DNA from: Eonycteris spelaea
Lineage: Eukaryota > Chordata > Mammalia > Chiroptera > Pteropodidae
Assembly (NCBI GenBank): GCA_003508835.1
Contig: PUFA01000181.1
Coordinates: 2,418,001-2,482,000, forward strand
Length of the DNA stretch: 64,000 nt
Direction of reading: 5' to 3'
A model generated the notes under the pieces. The model did not search any database. It was not told the DNA's origin and worked only from the letters and a program-made list of their open reading frames with translations. This document shows, piece after piece, positions 13,301-28,300 of the stretch (position 1 is the first letter of the stretch; every line of letters begins with the position of its first letter). The position numbers were made by a program, and so were the translations under genes.

Positions 13301-16300
13301 TTATCCTCAAAAAATGTTCCCAGAGGTCAGAGTATAGTATAGCTTACTTATTAGGGCAATACTGCTTATTGAACTCTTCCATGCTTTCCTTTCATCCCCT
13401 CAAATAAGCAAAGATATATTAGTGAGCTGAGGGTGCCTATGAAGAGTCCACAGCTATATGGACAATTCTTCTTAGCAGTTTTTGTTAGAATGTAACAGAA
13501 TTTTACAGCTAGAAGGAGCCTAAGTCACTGGTTCACAGATAGTAAATTGGTTCTGAGTACCAAAGACTGGTAGGGTTTGCCTCAACTGTTTTGTCAAAAA
13601 GTAACCTACAGCTCCATCTGGCTTTGTTGAAAAAGTGCGCAAGTAGGTCACATGTGCTATGTATCTCAAGCCAATCTTAGTCAAATATCTAAAAACTTCA
13701 TAGGGCTAGTGAGTTCTAGAAGCTGAGTCACTCAATTTTTACTTTACTTTTTTTAAGCCTACAGCACCTGGTCTTCCTAGGTAGACTCCCATCCAAGGAC
13801 TAACCAGGTCCGACCCTGTTTAGCTTCCGAGATCAGATGAGATTGGTGCGTGTTCAGGATGGCATGGCCATGGCCTACCCAATTCTTACTTTAGTACCCT
13901 AACCCAAATAAGTCTAACAACTGACTCTATCCTTCCAGAGCAAGGAAACTGATAATACACATGGCCTTAACATCCTTTTCAGAGCACCTTTAAAAAGTAT
14001 AATGCTCTCTAAAACAGTACAGTTGTTGAGTTTGACCATCAGACTGCAGCCAGCCTCAAGCAATGCATTACATGCTTAAATTTGGGGAACACACCCTTAA
14101 AGGATCTGAAGCTAAAACTGAAATCTTTTGATTCCACTTCCTATACACCACCACCAACTATCTCATAATCATAATGGTCATGTCGCACTAGTTTGTCCTC
14201 TCCCTGCTCAACAATCTATCATATATGAAAATGAATGATTCTTCGGAAACAGGCAGAATAAAATCTCCTCTTAAAAAAAAATGTGACAAATTTGGGATTT
14301 TATGTTTAAAACGAACATACAGCACTATTCCTTTAGAGGATTAAGTTCTAATAACTGTTTACTACCAAAAACTCTAAAAAATAGACTATACCAGACCTCT
14401 TAAATAGGACTAAGGGCTGAGCATTCCATTTGCTCTACAGAATCCAAAGAAAATTAATTCCCTTTTTAGGTAAAATATTTCCAGGAGATGCTTCATAAAT
14501 GTCTACTGATACCGTCTAGTTTTAACCTGAGGATACCACTTAGCCAGAGCAGTGATCGTGACATTCAAATACAATTAACCTTGACCCCTAAAATTTAATC
14601 TGAGGATGATTACATGAACTGCTTCCCCTCCCTCCATCTTTCAAAACAGTGTGAAAAGAGGTAAAGTTTAGGAAACTTTATTAGAGGCCAAACTTTTAAA
14701 TCTTCAGATATTAACAAAAGATCCTTTCCAAATATGTCTTTTAAGTTATCATCTCAAAATGGAAGACTATACACTGTCAGTATTTCTTGAAAAAGTACTA
14801 ATTAAAATTTGAGAGTTTGGAGGATAACCTAGGAGTCTACATTGTAACTTGATATAAAGAAATACGAAGGAATTTCTAAGAGTAAAAAGATCCAATAACT
14901 GAAAGACACATTAACTTAAGTTTCCTTACCATCACCCTGCATGTCTGAAGTCCATAGTGTCAGATTATCACGTAACAACTGCATGATAAGTGTAGAGTCC
15001 TTATAGCTTTCTTCACTCAGCGTATCCAGTTCTGCAATTGCATCATCAAAAGCTGCTTTTGCCAACCTACAAGTATTTACATAAATATATTACAAAAATA
15101 AGCTAAAGTCCAAAACCGAAATTAGAAATGACATGTTAAATACCACTCTTTTCTTGTTTTCCCACAGGTATGTAACAGTGACACTGAGTACTTGGGGTTT
15201 AGGTGTTGAAATAAAGAAAAGCACATGTAACTATTGAAAACTAACTTTTTATTTAATTTGGGAATCTAGCAACTTTGGAGCTAGTGAAACTTCTGGAGCA
15301 TCACTTCTTACTATGCTTCTGACAAGTCTATCAGTAAATAGAGTAGTATATAGACCAAATTCCAAACTAAAGCACCACCAAAATATATGAATAAAGGTAT
15401 TTCCAAGTTCTAGTTAATAGCTTATTTAATAGTTTTAATACAGAGAGAAAATTTTGGACAGTATTTCAGTTTCATTCAACAGAATTTAATATTAATGGAA
15501 GCAAAAGGGTGGATGATACAGAACCAATAAAAATATGATCATATAAGTCACTTATGATTTTAAAGAAACAAAATTCACATTTATTGAGTACTTATACTAT
15601 GTACACCAAGTGACACTGGACACTGATGGAGAAAACAAAAAAGAGGGAAGAGACATAATCTGAGTCCACAATGAACTTAAAACACATAGAAATAGAGGAC
15701 TAACACATAAACTATTCTAAAAGAATGAAGTGCTATTCTGGATAAAGTTATTCAGGGAACGAAGCAGAGGAGCAAATGGGGAAGTCAAATTTGAACTTAT
15801 CATAATGAGTAGGAAAAAAACATAAATGAGACACTTCAGATTAAAGTAAATGCATGCACAAAGGTATGGAGGTGACTTGATTTGAAGCCATGTAAGGGAC
15901 AGCTAGACTGGAGAATGACAATGAAAGATTCCACCAATACTATAAGTTGAACATATACTTATAGCTTCTTCAGTTAAGACATACCTGTTTGGACAAACTC
16001 AACTAGCCATTTAGAATGTTTTTAGATAAGTTAATATTAGTTTGAATTCAAATGCATCCACCTTACATCAGGAAAATCTCATGGAATATCTGGTTCTTAC
16101 ATACTCAAAAATACTGAAGTTACAAAGGAAAAATACAAACGGCCCTTGAATAACATGGATTTGAATTGTGTAGGTCCAATGATACACAATTTTTAATTCA
16201 ATAAATACACTGGAAAATTTTTTGGAGATCTGCAACTATTTAAAAAACACAGATGAACTAGAAATATCAAAAATATAGCCTAGAAATATCAAAAATATTA

Positions 16301-19300
16301 AAGAAAAAGTTAAGTGTATCATGAATACATAAAATATATTTCTCTTCCTCATGATTTTAATAATACCTTTTCTCTAGCTTACTTTATTGTAAGAATACAA
16401 TATACATGTAACATATAAAATGTTAACTGTTTTTGTTATCGACAAGGCTTCCAGTCAAAAGCAGGCTATTAGTTAAGTTTTTGAGGAGTCCAAAGTTATA
16501 CGTGGATTTCTGACTATGCAGGGGGTCAGCACCCCCAACTTCTGTTGTTCAAGGGTCAACTGTAGGTTACTCCAATTATGAAGTACTAAAATAGGCAAAT
16601 TCATAAAGACAGAAAATAGAGATTACCAGAGGCGGGGGGGGGGGGGGGTGTAGAGTTGTTGCTTCATGGTTATAGGTTGTTTCAGGTGATAAAAACCTTT
16701 TGGAAATTGATAGTGGTGCCACTGACTATACTCTTTTAAAAGGTTAGAAAGATAAAACTTCATTTAACGTATATTTTACCATAATATTTAAAAAGTAAAA
16801 AGCTATGTATATAAAGATATCTCTTAAGTTGGTATCTATATCAAAAATTGGAAGTTTAATATACATCAATGAGAAAGAAAGCTATATTAAATTATAAAGT
16901 ACAAAATGGTATGTATGAGCATAAACATGACTATATTAAAAACATACCTACAAAGACTGAAAGCTAATATACAAAAATAAAGATAATTTTATTATAATTC
17001 CTCTCATTCCTTTCTCCTACTAATAAGAGATTCTTTTTAATTTACCAACATAATTTTTTCCCATCAACATAATTATCCTAACTGCCCTCCTAGTGAAAAA
17101 GTCTTTTTCACTTTCACAGTAAGAGCTTTTGTTCTATTCCATGATTTACCTGCAGGCACGGTCAGGGGAATTAAGAATTTCATAGTAGAATACGGAAAAA
17201 TTCAGAGCAAGACCTAAGCGAATGGGATGCGTTGGTGGAAGTTCTGTCATTGCAATATCACTAGCAGCTTTATAAGCCACTAGGCTGTTCTCCGCAGCCT
17301 CCTTCCTGTCATTTCCTGTGGCAAATTCAGCCAGATACCTGTGGTAGTCCCCTTTCCTAAAAACAAAGAAAACAAAAAACCCATAATTAGGAATAATGCT
17401 TTTAAAACAAAAAATAAACTTAAAAACTTTTTATGTGAAAAGATTTAATAATTAACAGGTATACTTCAATAATTTTTAAAACTCTCAGGAATGACTGATT
17501 CATCCATTTAGTTTTCCTCCTTAGAGATTTCATATTGCCAAATATAAGCAAAATCCTAGAAAAATTAACTGAAAAGCCTTTTTTAAAAAATCAAATTTAT
17601 CACTTCCTAGACTAGAATTATATATCAAAAATGGTTCCAAAAAATGTCACCCTATTTGTTAATCATGAAATAAAAAGTTCTATATAAAATGTTAAGATTG
17701 AGCTATGTAATGCACTGCTGTAGCTAGGGGGAGAACCTACAAAGGGAAATGAATGTAAATAGGTAAAGCAAAACCTAGTGTATTTTTACAGTAAAGTCTA
17801 ACCATTTTAAATGCAGTAATACTTCATTAGGTGTGAATGTGCACGCGAGAATTCAAAAATTATTTTAAGTTTTGAGAATTACTCCTCCCATATAACTATG
17901 TTGGAAGCAACATTAAACTATTCTTAAAGAAAACTTGAAAACCTACACAGAAAAAGTGATGATTCTAAGTGCACCAACATGATTAATCTGACATTTTCCC
18001 TTCTAGTATAGAACCTACATTTTATAATAGAAAACCTTGGACTCGCCAGTGTTAGCTGCTGGAATGAGGTGTTTGTCCAGTACATCCAGAATGTCACAAC
18101 AGATTAACTTTAGCTCAGTCTCAACCTGAAAAAAAAGGTCAAAAATTATTTAAGTCTAAGAAATTATATAAATTATCATATTCTACCTCTGGTTTTGAAG
18201 AAAAGAGCCATATTAAACAAAACATATATCCTTCTCTGAACCTTCTTCCCCTTTTTGGTACAAAAAGCAGAGAAAAGTTGTCTACAGGTTATAGAAATTA
18301 TCTTTCTCATGCTATTCAGTTACTTTTTTTTTTAATGAACTCATTCAGGTACAACAGAGTGACACTGATTACTATTTACTGAAAGAGCTGCGTATTTATA
18401 TTAACTTCCTTAAATGAGGTAGGAACTATTGTCTCCATTTACATAAGAAAACAAATATAATATTTGCCCAAAGTTCACCAATTTAAAAAGGCAGAGCTAG
18501 GATTTGAACCAAGACAGACTGCATACCTACTATCATGGTTTACAATGGATGAAATATAAATTCAGACCAAGGCAATTTTTGTTTCCCTTTAGTGCTCACA
18601 TTCTTAACCACTACTGTGTTCACTACTCACTTCAGTAGTAAAGATCCATAGCCAGTAAAGGGCACCAAAACTCTGTATACCAAAATAAATGTTGCCTCTC
18701 ATCTTAATTCATTTATCACGCCAAAAAACCACACCACTCTTAAATACACATATGTATCCTGCTCTCCATTTTCTATTAATTCAAAGTGACACTGCTGAAC
18801 CTTTCCAAGTTCTTCTCAAGTCCACTGTAACCTCCTTTCCTTTGAAAATAATTCTACTCTCTTTTCCTAAAATTTCATACTGATCTTAATTAAAACTAGC
18901 TCTTTTCTGAATAAACTACTTCTCCTTATGGCTTTTTTAATAGACAATGCTCTAGGAGAAGGAAGATTTCTGAATTCTGTTAGGTCCTCACTGACTTGGT
19001 ATGACTGCTCTCCTATTATTCCAAATCCCCGCTCCTTATAAGATCACCCTTTATATTCTAATTTCTCAATTTCTGTCATCAACAGAATCTGTAGGCCCTT
19101 CATCCGCATTCACTGAGTACCTACAGCCTACCTCCCAATTCTTGGTAACACACCACAGTATTATCACCCATGTTCTTTTCAACACAGTTCCTTAATCTCA
19201 ACTCCACAACCTCACTTGTGACTACCCCTAACTGTAACTGCTCTATCCTAGAAGTCTTAAATTCTAATTTCACTACTGGACAATAACTTCCTTTTTGGTC

Positions 19301-22300
19301 AATACTGCTATTCCTACTTAAGGACACATCAAGACCTCCAGCCTCTCGAATCTTCCACCTTGTCCCAATTTATCAGTCTCTCTCTTTACTTCCCTCTTCC
19401 TTTCCTACTTAGACCAAATCCCACATGCTAGCACACGAGACTTCGCTCTCTTCAACACTTTCAACTTTCTTGTTTCTTCATCACTCTGAAAACACCAAAC
19501 TTGTCTACTGATAATCCATATTCTTTGTTCCAACATATCTGAGAGTAATGGTCACTCTGATACCAGGCTCACCACCTCTATGCAATCCCAGGTGTGTTAA
19601 TCCCTTGAAACCTCAGTTTTCCCAATTATAATCTGGAATAATAGCTACCCTTTACAGAGGGTTATTTAAAGATTAAGTAAATTCAATATCTTGCACTCAA
19701 ATCTCCCAACTCAGAACAGTAGCAAGCAGAGCTAGAGATAGTCAATAACGGTGGTCTCCCTTTCCTTCTACTTAACAAACTCACTCTCCATGCTACTTCA
19801 TGCCTGCTTCCGTAATTTCCCTCACTGTACTAACTGTGTTTATATGCCTCTCTCTTCAACTAGGATCAGTTTCTCAACAGCAGCACTATTGACATTTTGG
19901 GCTAGATGATTAATTGTTGTGGGGGGCTATCCTATCCAAAATCGGATGTTTAACAGCATCCCCATCTCTACCCACTAGATGACAACCAAAATGTCTCTAG
20001 ACATAACCAAATATACTGAGGAGCAAAATCACCCTCTGGTTAAAATCACATCAATAGCTAACAATCTTTCTGACCAAAATCCAGAGTACGAAAAATACTA
20101 CATAAATATATATACACATGTATAATACCTAAAACAATACCTTCATGAAATAATGCCCAATACCCTCTGATATTCTGTATTAAAAAAACAAAATGACTCG
20201 ACTGAGGTTCTTAAGGATAGTAACTATCTGCCTCATCTTTGTACCTACAGCATTAACAAATTGTGTGGTTAGAGGCACATGAATATTTGTTCAATTGCCC
20301 TAAGTGGTCATTTCAAGTCACTCTATTAAGTATAAAGATTAAATTAGTTCTCTACGTTGCAGTGCTCAAAATTGTATACTACCCTGTGCAGCTTCCAGGA
20401 AAAAATTCTTCAGCTCTGCCCTGAAATATCGTATAGCCTGTAATTACTAACCCAGGTAAATAAAACATGCAAGTCCATTAAAATATAAACTGTGTATTAC
20501 GTAAGTACACAACGTGTGTGTACTGGGCGGTGATCAAAAATATCCAACATCTAAGGCATCTTTCTTTAAACATTTCTAGGATATGACAATCTCACCATTT
20601 GCCGATACTCCCGAATCATTTTTAGTTTGTCTTCTCCCCCCTTGTTTTCTTCTTTCTGTTCAATGCTGCTGATTATTCTCCAGGAAGCTCTTCTAGCTCC
20701 AATCACATTTTTATATGCAACAGATAGGAGGTTCCTTTCTTCAACTGTTAACTCCACATCCATTCCTGCTACTTTCTTCATTGATTCCACCATTTCTATA
20801 AAAGTAAAATAAGATCCTAAAATTTAAGTTTTAACACATCCCTTCAAAATAGGTCTTTTTACTGTCAAGTTAATGTAAAACAAAACTCTAACAAAAATAA
20901 CTTCACAAACATCAAAACTACTGTGAGTAAAAAACCAAAAACATGTAAAATAAAGTGAACTAAGAGTCCGGAACAAGATCATCTGGAATTAAAGTTCTAT
21001 GGAATCAGAACAACTTCCAGCAGTGCCTAGTATATATAAATGGTTTGGAGACTGTCATATTAAATAAGGTAACTAGGAATGCACAATTACCAGAACTGAA
21101 CTGGAGGTTTAAAACAAAGATTCAATCCCCAAATATGAATAAATGATTATTTTCCAAACAATAGTCATGTAAGAAAGGGAATCCAGCAAACATATACTGA
21201 GTATTTAGTCAGTAACAAACACAAACCAAACATATCTTTGGATGTTCCAATCCTTCCTCCCTGAGAAGGACACTATCCACCTCCTAATAATAAATTCATT
21301 CAGCAGCAAAACTTTTTGATGGTTCCTATTTGTTACCACTAGGTGGCAAGCAAAGAAAGGGGCCCAGATAAACTTAGGGAAATCCTAAGTACGGGGGGGG
21401 GGGGGGGGGGGGGGACAGGTACAAATACATGGTGGATGCAAAGAACCAGAAACAGCTCAATAAACACTAACTAAATAAATGCATTAATGAAAACTATGCC
21501 TTTAGAAAAAACTTTAGTATTGCCATGTGGCTCTCCAACTTACTGATTTAGAACTTGGTGATAAGACCCAAGGATCTGCATTTTAACAAGGCACTCTCAG
21601 CATACATTAACACTCCAAGAGTGTATCTTAAGGTATGATATAGACAGTGACTTTATGAAGCACTGCTTAATTTTATGTTAAATTATGTATAATCTCAGGG
21701 AAATATGTTTCAAAATTTTACCCTTTCAGGAATACAAGTTAACATTAAAACGGTGTAAGGTCTTTGGAAAGCAGCTCACTAGTTTCTTAGACAATTAACA
21801 CCTTAGGACTCAGGATTCCATTCCTAGGTATTACCCAAGAGAAATAAAAATATACCTTCACAAAGACTTTTACACAAATGTTCACAGCAACTTTATTCTT
21901 AATAGCCAAAAGATGAAAACCCAAATACTCATCTATATGATGTACTGCTCAAGAATAAAACTACTGATACGAGTAACAACATGGATGAATTTCAAAAACA
22001 TCATGCTAACTGAAAAAAGCCAAAAAAGCCAGTACGATTCCACTTAAATCAAGTTATAGAAAGTACAACACTATAAAGGCAGAGTGCAAATTAAGTGGTT
22101 ATCAAGGTATGGTTACCCAGGGCATGGGGATGAAGTGTAGGTAGGGCTTGTGTGCAAAGAAGTACAAGGGAAATTTGTGGGGTAATAAAATTAACTGTTC
22201 TACTGTGGTGGTGATTACACAAGATAATAAAAAGTTACTGAATTACACATTTAAAAGTGGCATATTTTAGCATATATAAATTATACCTCAATAAAGCTGA

Positions 22301-25300
22301 TTTTTTAAATTAATTATTATTTATGCCTACAGCACCTGTCTTCGTAGGTGGTCTCCCATCTAAGCACTAACTAGGCCCAGCCCTACTTAGCTTCCAAGAT
22401 CAGACATAGGGTTTGTTCAGGGTGGCATGGCCGTAGACCACAGACCGTGGCTCCACTGGGGCATGAGCCTAGGACCTTCTGCATGTAAAGCAGACATGCT
22501 AACCACTACACTATGGAATCACGTCCAATAAAGTTGATTTTTTTTACATGTAGTTCTGAAGCATTAAAAAATATTAAGGAGTATGGTAATAAGACCATTA
22601 CTTATTTGCAGGAGCGTAAAAGCATTCATTTGAAACATCCAATATTTTTTTAAACTATAACACAGGAAAAAAGGCTAAATTTAGGGTGGAGTAAAAAGGG
22701 ATCATTTCAAGCTCACTTATACTTATTAGTTTATTCTCAAAAACTAACAACAAATCAAACAAATGTCAGAAGGAAAATTCATAGATACAAAAAATGGTTG
22801 CCAGTTTTTTTTAAGGGGAGGATGGATGAAAAATGAAAGGATTTTTTAAAAAAAGAAAAAAGGTAAAGGAATTAAGTATAAATAGGCAGGTACAAATAGT
22901 CATAGGGTAAAATATACAGCAAAGGGAATACAGTCAATAATACTTTAGTAACTGTGTATGGTGCTAGGAGGGTACTAGGCTTATTAGGGAGAGCGTAAGT
23001 TATATATAAGTCTAACCACTATGCTGTACGTCTGAAACAAATATTGAATGCTGACTGTAACTGAAAGTTATTTTTAATTTTTTAAAGAAATGAACCAGTA
23101 ATTCACTTTTCTAAACTGGTGCCAAAAAAGCAATGAGAAAACTACCCTAGCTACACCAAAAAGTACACTAATCCTTTAAAATCGTGGGCCTCTGTAAAAA
23201 TATAGACACGAAATTACCTAAAACCACCAAAACTTTAACAGTGATGTCTGCGTACCATTCCAGGTGACCGAGATTTTCTCCACATTTCTATGCTTTAAAA
23301 TTTTTCAACAATGAACATTTAGTATTTTTACAATGTGACTCAATGATATTCTACTATCCCAGATTCAATTAAGTATAATTCACTTCATTTATAAAGCCAC
23401 AAAACAATGCACAAAATACTGGCAAAACTACAGAAGCAGCAGTATCCACTTCTAATTAACAGCTTTACTGATCTGTAATTCACAAATCGCACAAATTCAC
23501 CCATTTAAAAAGTGTGCAATTGAATGGTTTTTATTATATTTACAGTACTGTGCAACCATCGCATTTTTAGAACATTTTCATCACTTGAAAAAAAATCTCC
23601 ATACTCATCATCAGTCACTCCCCCTCACCCTCAACTCCCTCAGCCATAGACAACCACTTATCAATCTACTTTCCGTCTCTATGAATATGTAAACGGAACC
23701 ATATTATATGCTGTCTTTTGTGACTGGCTTCTTTTCACCTAGCATGTTTCAAGATTTGTCCACAGTCCAGCACCTCCCGATACTTCAATTACTATATAGA
23801 CATACAACATTTTATTTATCCATTCATCAGTTAATGGACATTTGAGTTGATTTTTTTTTGGCTATTATTAATAATGCATGAACGTTGATATAAGTATGCT
23901 TTCAAGTCTCTTGAATATATATAGCCAGGAGTGTAACTGTTGGTTCATGTGGTAACTTTTTGAGGAACTGCTAAACTGCTCAACAGGAGCTGCACCACTT
24001 TTACATTCCCACTAGCAACATAGAAGGATTCTAATTTCTCCATTTCTCAACCAATACTTGTTCGTTTTCTTTAAAATAAAAAAAAAAGTCATCCAAGTGA
24101 GTATGAAATGGATCTCATGATTTTGATTTCTATTTCCTTGATGGCTAGTATGGTAAGCATCTTTTCACGTGCTCATCAGCCATCTGTGTATATCTTTTGA
24201 AAATATATGCTTTGCCAATTTTTTATTGAGCTATCTGCCTTATTACTGAGCTGTAGGAGTTATTTACTTTTAAAATCCCAACTATTCCTTAGCCCCTCAT
24301 TTCTCCATTCCTAAAGGTAGAACACTAAGGGATAGTAGTAGCATAAGTCAGAAAAGAGCCTTCCTACTACCCCTAAAGTTCTACAATCGGTGTTTTGTAC
24401 CAATTTGTATAAATTATGACTATAATGAAGCTCTTATAACATTGATATCATCCTTAGTCTTTTAACACCAGTTAACAGAAACATCATCTGAACTACAATG
24501 TATCCCAAAAACTATTAAAAATTTTCTGATTTAGCCAAAAAAAAAATCTAGACAGAACACAAAACCTACATCAGCAGAGGATTAACATCAATTGTATTCA
24601 CATAAATTTCTCAACATAACTATATTTCATGAAATCACCTTAGCAGCAACTACTTCATCATCAATGTGATCTAAGCATTTCTGAGATAGGGAAAGCTGTA
24701 CAATTTGTTTAGAGGAGGTCTTACCATAACTTATGAACCAGGGAACTGAGACTCATGGTCAAATCACTACTTATGGATGCACAAGCAGTTTGGTACATGA
24801 AGTCTGGGCAATAAAATACAATTTCTGGGACATCAGATAGTTTGGAGACAATGGGTAGCTGACTGAAAATCACCACACTGTTACAGTAACTCTGGAACAT
24901 ACAATCTCCACAATTCAAAAAGGGCATTTTAAACATAATGATAAGCCTGTTTGGTTCCAAGTCACTTCGCTTCATTGAGATAACAGCCTAATTAGACATT
25001 ACCATTAAACCAGCTTGTCTCTATTTGTTACCAAACTATATCCTACCAAAAAGAGCATCAAATGTTATTCACCCGGACTGTAATTTAGCACTGATTTTTG
25101 GTTTTGCTCTTTGAAGTATTTACACATTCATTCAATAAACTCATAAATAAAACACCTCATGTAAGGCATTGTTCCAAATGCTTTGCATGTACTAATGTAT
25201 TTAATCATCTCAACAGACCTTCAAAGCAGGCATTAGTATCATCCCCATTTTATACAAGGACACTAATTAATATGGAGGTTAAACATGCTAAAAAATCTCA

Positions 25301-28300
25301 AATTCAGCAGATTACAACCCAGGCAATCTGAATCCAGAGGTGTGCTTTGATTTAATTATATTCCTCAGATATGAGAATCTGAGAATCCCTTGGTTTGTTT
25401 TTATAAGAACAGATGCAAATATAAATGGTTTCAATGAAAAACACACAAGCTTAATGCATTAAAATGTATTTTACTCCTCAGAACACATCTCTCCACCTAT
25501 GAAATCCCCCAAAAATCACCTCCAAAAAGCTTACTGCCAATGCCTAATAGAGAGTAGATATTCCCATGCCACTAATATCTCTACAACAACATCCCAGTAA
25601 ACTTGATCCTCCCGAGATTATCCCTGCCAGCCTGTAAAACAAGTCTCAGTGCTGAGTTTTAACAGTCTTTTTAACAAGACAAAGCAGACGATCTAAAAAG
25701 GGACACATCTCCATCTATTGGACTGACTGCAAGTTACCACAAGGCCCAATTCTATGATTCCTAATGAGATCCAGCGTCTGGACAGAAGCAAACTGTTCAG
25801 AATTTGTCATGAAAAACTAAGCAGGTGCTGTGCTGGCTGATAGGATTAATATACCAAGTCATAACCATAATTTCTCCCAAACTGGAAAAAATTTCTTACA
25901 GCTGTTTATAACACATAATATTGACTTTATAGACAGAAAACTGAAGCTCAGGGTAATTTGTCTAAAGCCACACAGCTAATACATGCTAAAACCAGAACTC
26001 TAACTCAGACAAACTTAAGTGCCTGAGCTCTTAACCACCACTTACATTTAATTAACTTTCCAAGTGGTGTGCTCACATAAACAAATTAAGTCCAAGGACA
26101 CGAAAGGGAATCGCCCCAAAGAAAGTAAAGAGCCTTAGCAACAAACACTGCCTTAAAAAGGTCCAGTCACTCAAGGTTCTAGAAAGGTCTTAGGTTTTCT
26201 TTATGTTAAAGTTGATAAGTTGGCCAATGACCTTTCTCCTCTTTCCCTAGGAAACTATTCACCACTCTGGATCAGACTCAAACATCTTACTCTGTGAAGC
26301 CTTGCTATGCTCTCCAATCCATATTGCATTTCCCCGTATTAAGGTGTTTTTCTTCCCATTAAATGTTACCTTCTTAAGAGAGCGTGAACTGTGTGTCTTT
26401 ATCTCTACATTCCCAGAAAAGCACAGTATTTAATGCCACAAAGGCAAGTACTAAAAAGAATGAAAAAGATAAGACAAACTATGTTAAAGAGAGACTGCTG
26501 GTAAATACATTCTGGTGGATTTGACTGAACGTCCTACGCAAACAAAACCTGTTTAAGGACCTCTTCCAGATAAATGAGTTCTGTAGTCTTTTTTGAGTTC
26601 CGTAGTCTTTCTCAGCAATTTCAATAGTGCTTTTAACTGCAATCCACTTTAATAGAAAATTTTGTTATCTGTCCCTACAGAGATGTCTCTGAGACCCAAA
26701 AATCATCCTGAAGGTCTGAAGTCTGTTCATTAAACGTATAATGGGAAATTTAGTATAGGTGTCCTGTTATCACACCTGAGCAAAGTGCCTATACATTAAA
26801 ATTGTATTCCCAACAAGACTACAGCATCTACAGAGACTTAAAATATGAAGTATCTGGTATCATATGACCTGATAACAAATCCTGTACGTGAAATGACTGA
26901 AGGAGAACCAACACCATTTCAAAAACTGTACAAGAATCAAGGAATTTAGAGATATTCTGAGAACCTGGTATACTGTAGTCTAGAAGCCTTACTGATTCGT
27001 CTGCTATAGATTAACAATAAAAAGCAGGCAGAATGTGCAGGTTTTTAAGGAAAAATGGCTGGTTGGTATTTAAAAAACGTGGATGGGATAATCAGAACAA
27101 TCTATAACGGAAAAGTGTCACTTTATACAATAAGCAGATATAATTACCAATCAAGAGCTTCCAGGGCTCATTTAGAGCACAACAGTTAAGGAAAATAACA
27201 AGCTTTCTTTACCTCTTTAAAACACTTAGGTTTGCCACCTCACACTCAATAGGCTGGCTACTATTCAAAACAAATTAAAAACAAAAACAAAAACAAGTGC
27301 TGACAAGGATGTGGAAAAACGGACTCTATGACCCCGTTGGTGGGCATGTAAAACAGTATGGTTAAAAATACAGTTATCATATGACCCAATAATTATGCTC
27401 TGGGCATATACAGAAAAAAACTAAAAGCAGGATCTTGAAAAAATATTTGTACACCCCTATTCATAGTTGCATTATTTGTAATAGCTAAAAGGTGGAAGCA
27501 ACATAAGTGTCCACTGATGGATGAATAGGCAAGCAAAATGAGGTGTGTGTATGTGTGTATACACACACATACATACATACACAGAAACATACATACACAA
27601 TGGAATATTATTCAGCCTTAAAAGGAAAAAACCTATAATTCTAATTTGGCAGATATGTGCTCAACATGCCCTACAGGTCATTTCATGTATATTTTACTAA
27701 TAAATTTATTTCATCTATGAGAGGTGAACACAGTGTAAATATATATATATATATATGCCTTACTGTTAAAGTCTACAGCTGAAACTTACTGGATTTCGTT
27801 AATTAATGTCACCATAAAAAATAAATTTAAATTTTTTTAAAAAATTGAATAAAATTTAAATTTAAAAAGTGTTAAAAGTTATTTCATAATACTTTATATT
27901 TACCTTATCTTTTAATAGTTCTTTTTAATAAAATTATTTTTTTAAAAAGAAGGAAATTTTGTGCCAAAACATGGATGACCCTTGAGGATATTATCCTAAG
28001 GGAAAGAAGACAAATATTGTATGATTCCACTTATATGTGAAGTCTTTAAAATCATAAAGACAAAAAGTATATTAGTAGTTGCTATGAGTAGAAAGAATGT
28101 AGTTTTGTTTAATGGGTAAAGTTTCAGTTTTACAAGATGAAAAGAGTTATGGGGGTGGATGGGAGGTGATGACTGCACAAAAATGTGAATGTATTTAACA
28201 CCACTGAACTGTACACTGAAAAATGGTTACGATAATGAGCTGTTACGTGTATTTTAACAAAATTTAAAAAAAAAAAAAAACACTAAGATAAACTAAGTAG

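Larger units (their letters stand above)
15067..17149 (-). other. YWHAE: YWHAE intron 4
   Basis: This is a 2.1-kb GT-AG intron. It contains a diverged unassigned interspersed repeat at about 15,580-15,930, a Tigger remnant at 16,136-16,562 and an L1 3' fragment at 16,590-16,800 with a G15 run. Nothing else was recognised. Confidence 0.9.
18126..20595 (-). other. YWHAE: YWHAE intron 2
   Basis: This is a 2.5-kb GT-AG intron. It holds MIR copies near 18,390-18,545 and 19,570-19,700 and a MER5A copy near 19,867-20,048. The pyrimidine-rich stretch 18,680-19,560 has no recognisable gene; its short open frames are not supported. Confidence 0.9.

Noticed and set aside
22440..22526. Possible tRNA-Val gene
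   Set aside because: The B-box is decayed (ggctcatgcccc for the usual gttcga core) and the unit is fused to a 5S body inside target duplications, so it is a SINE head.
24721..24975. 84-codon minus-strand frame in intron 1
   Set aside because: Composition is unremarkable, there is no recognisable domain, and the length is expected by chance in 64 kb.
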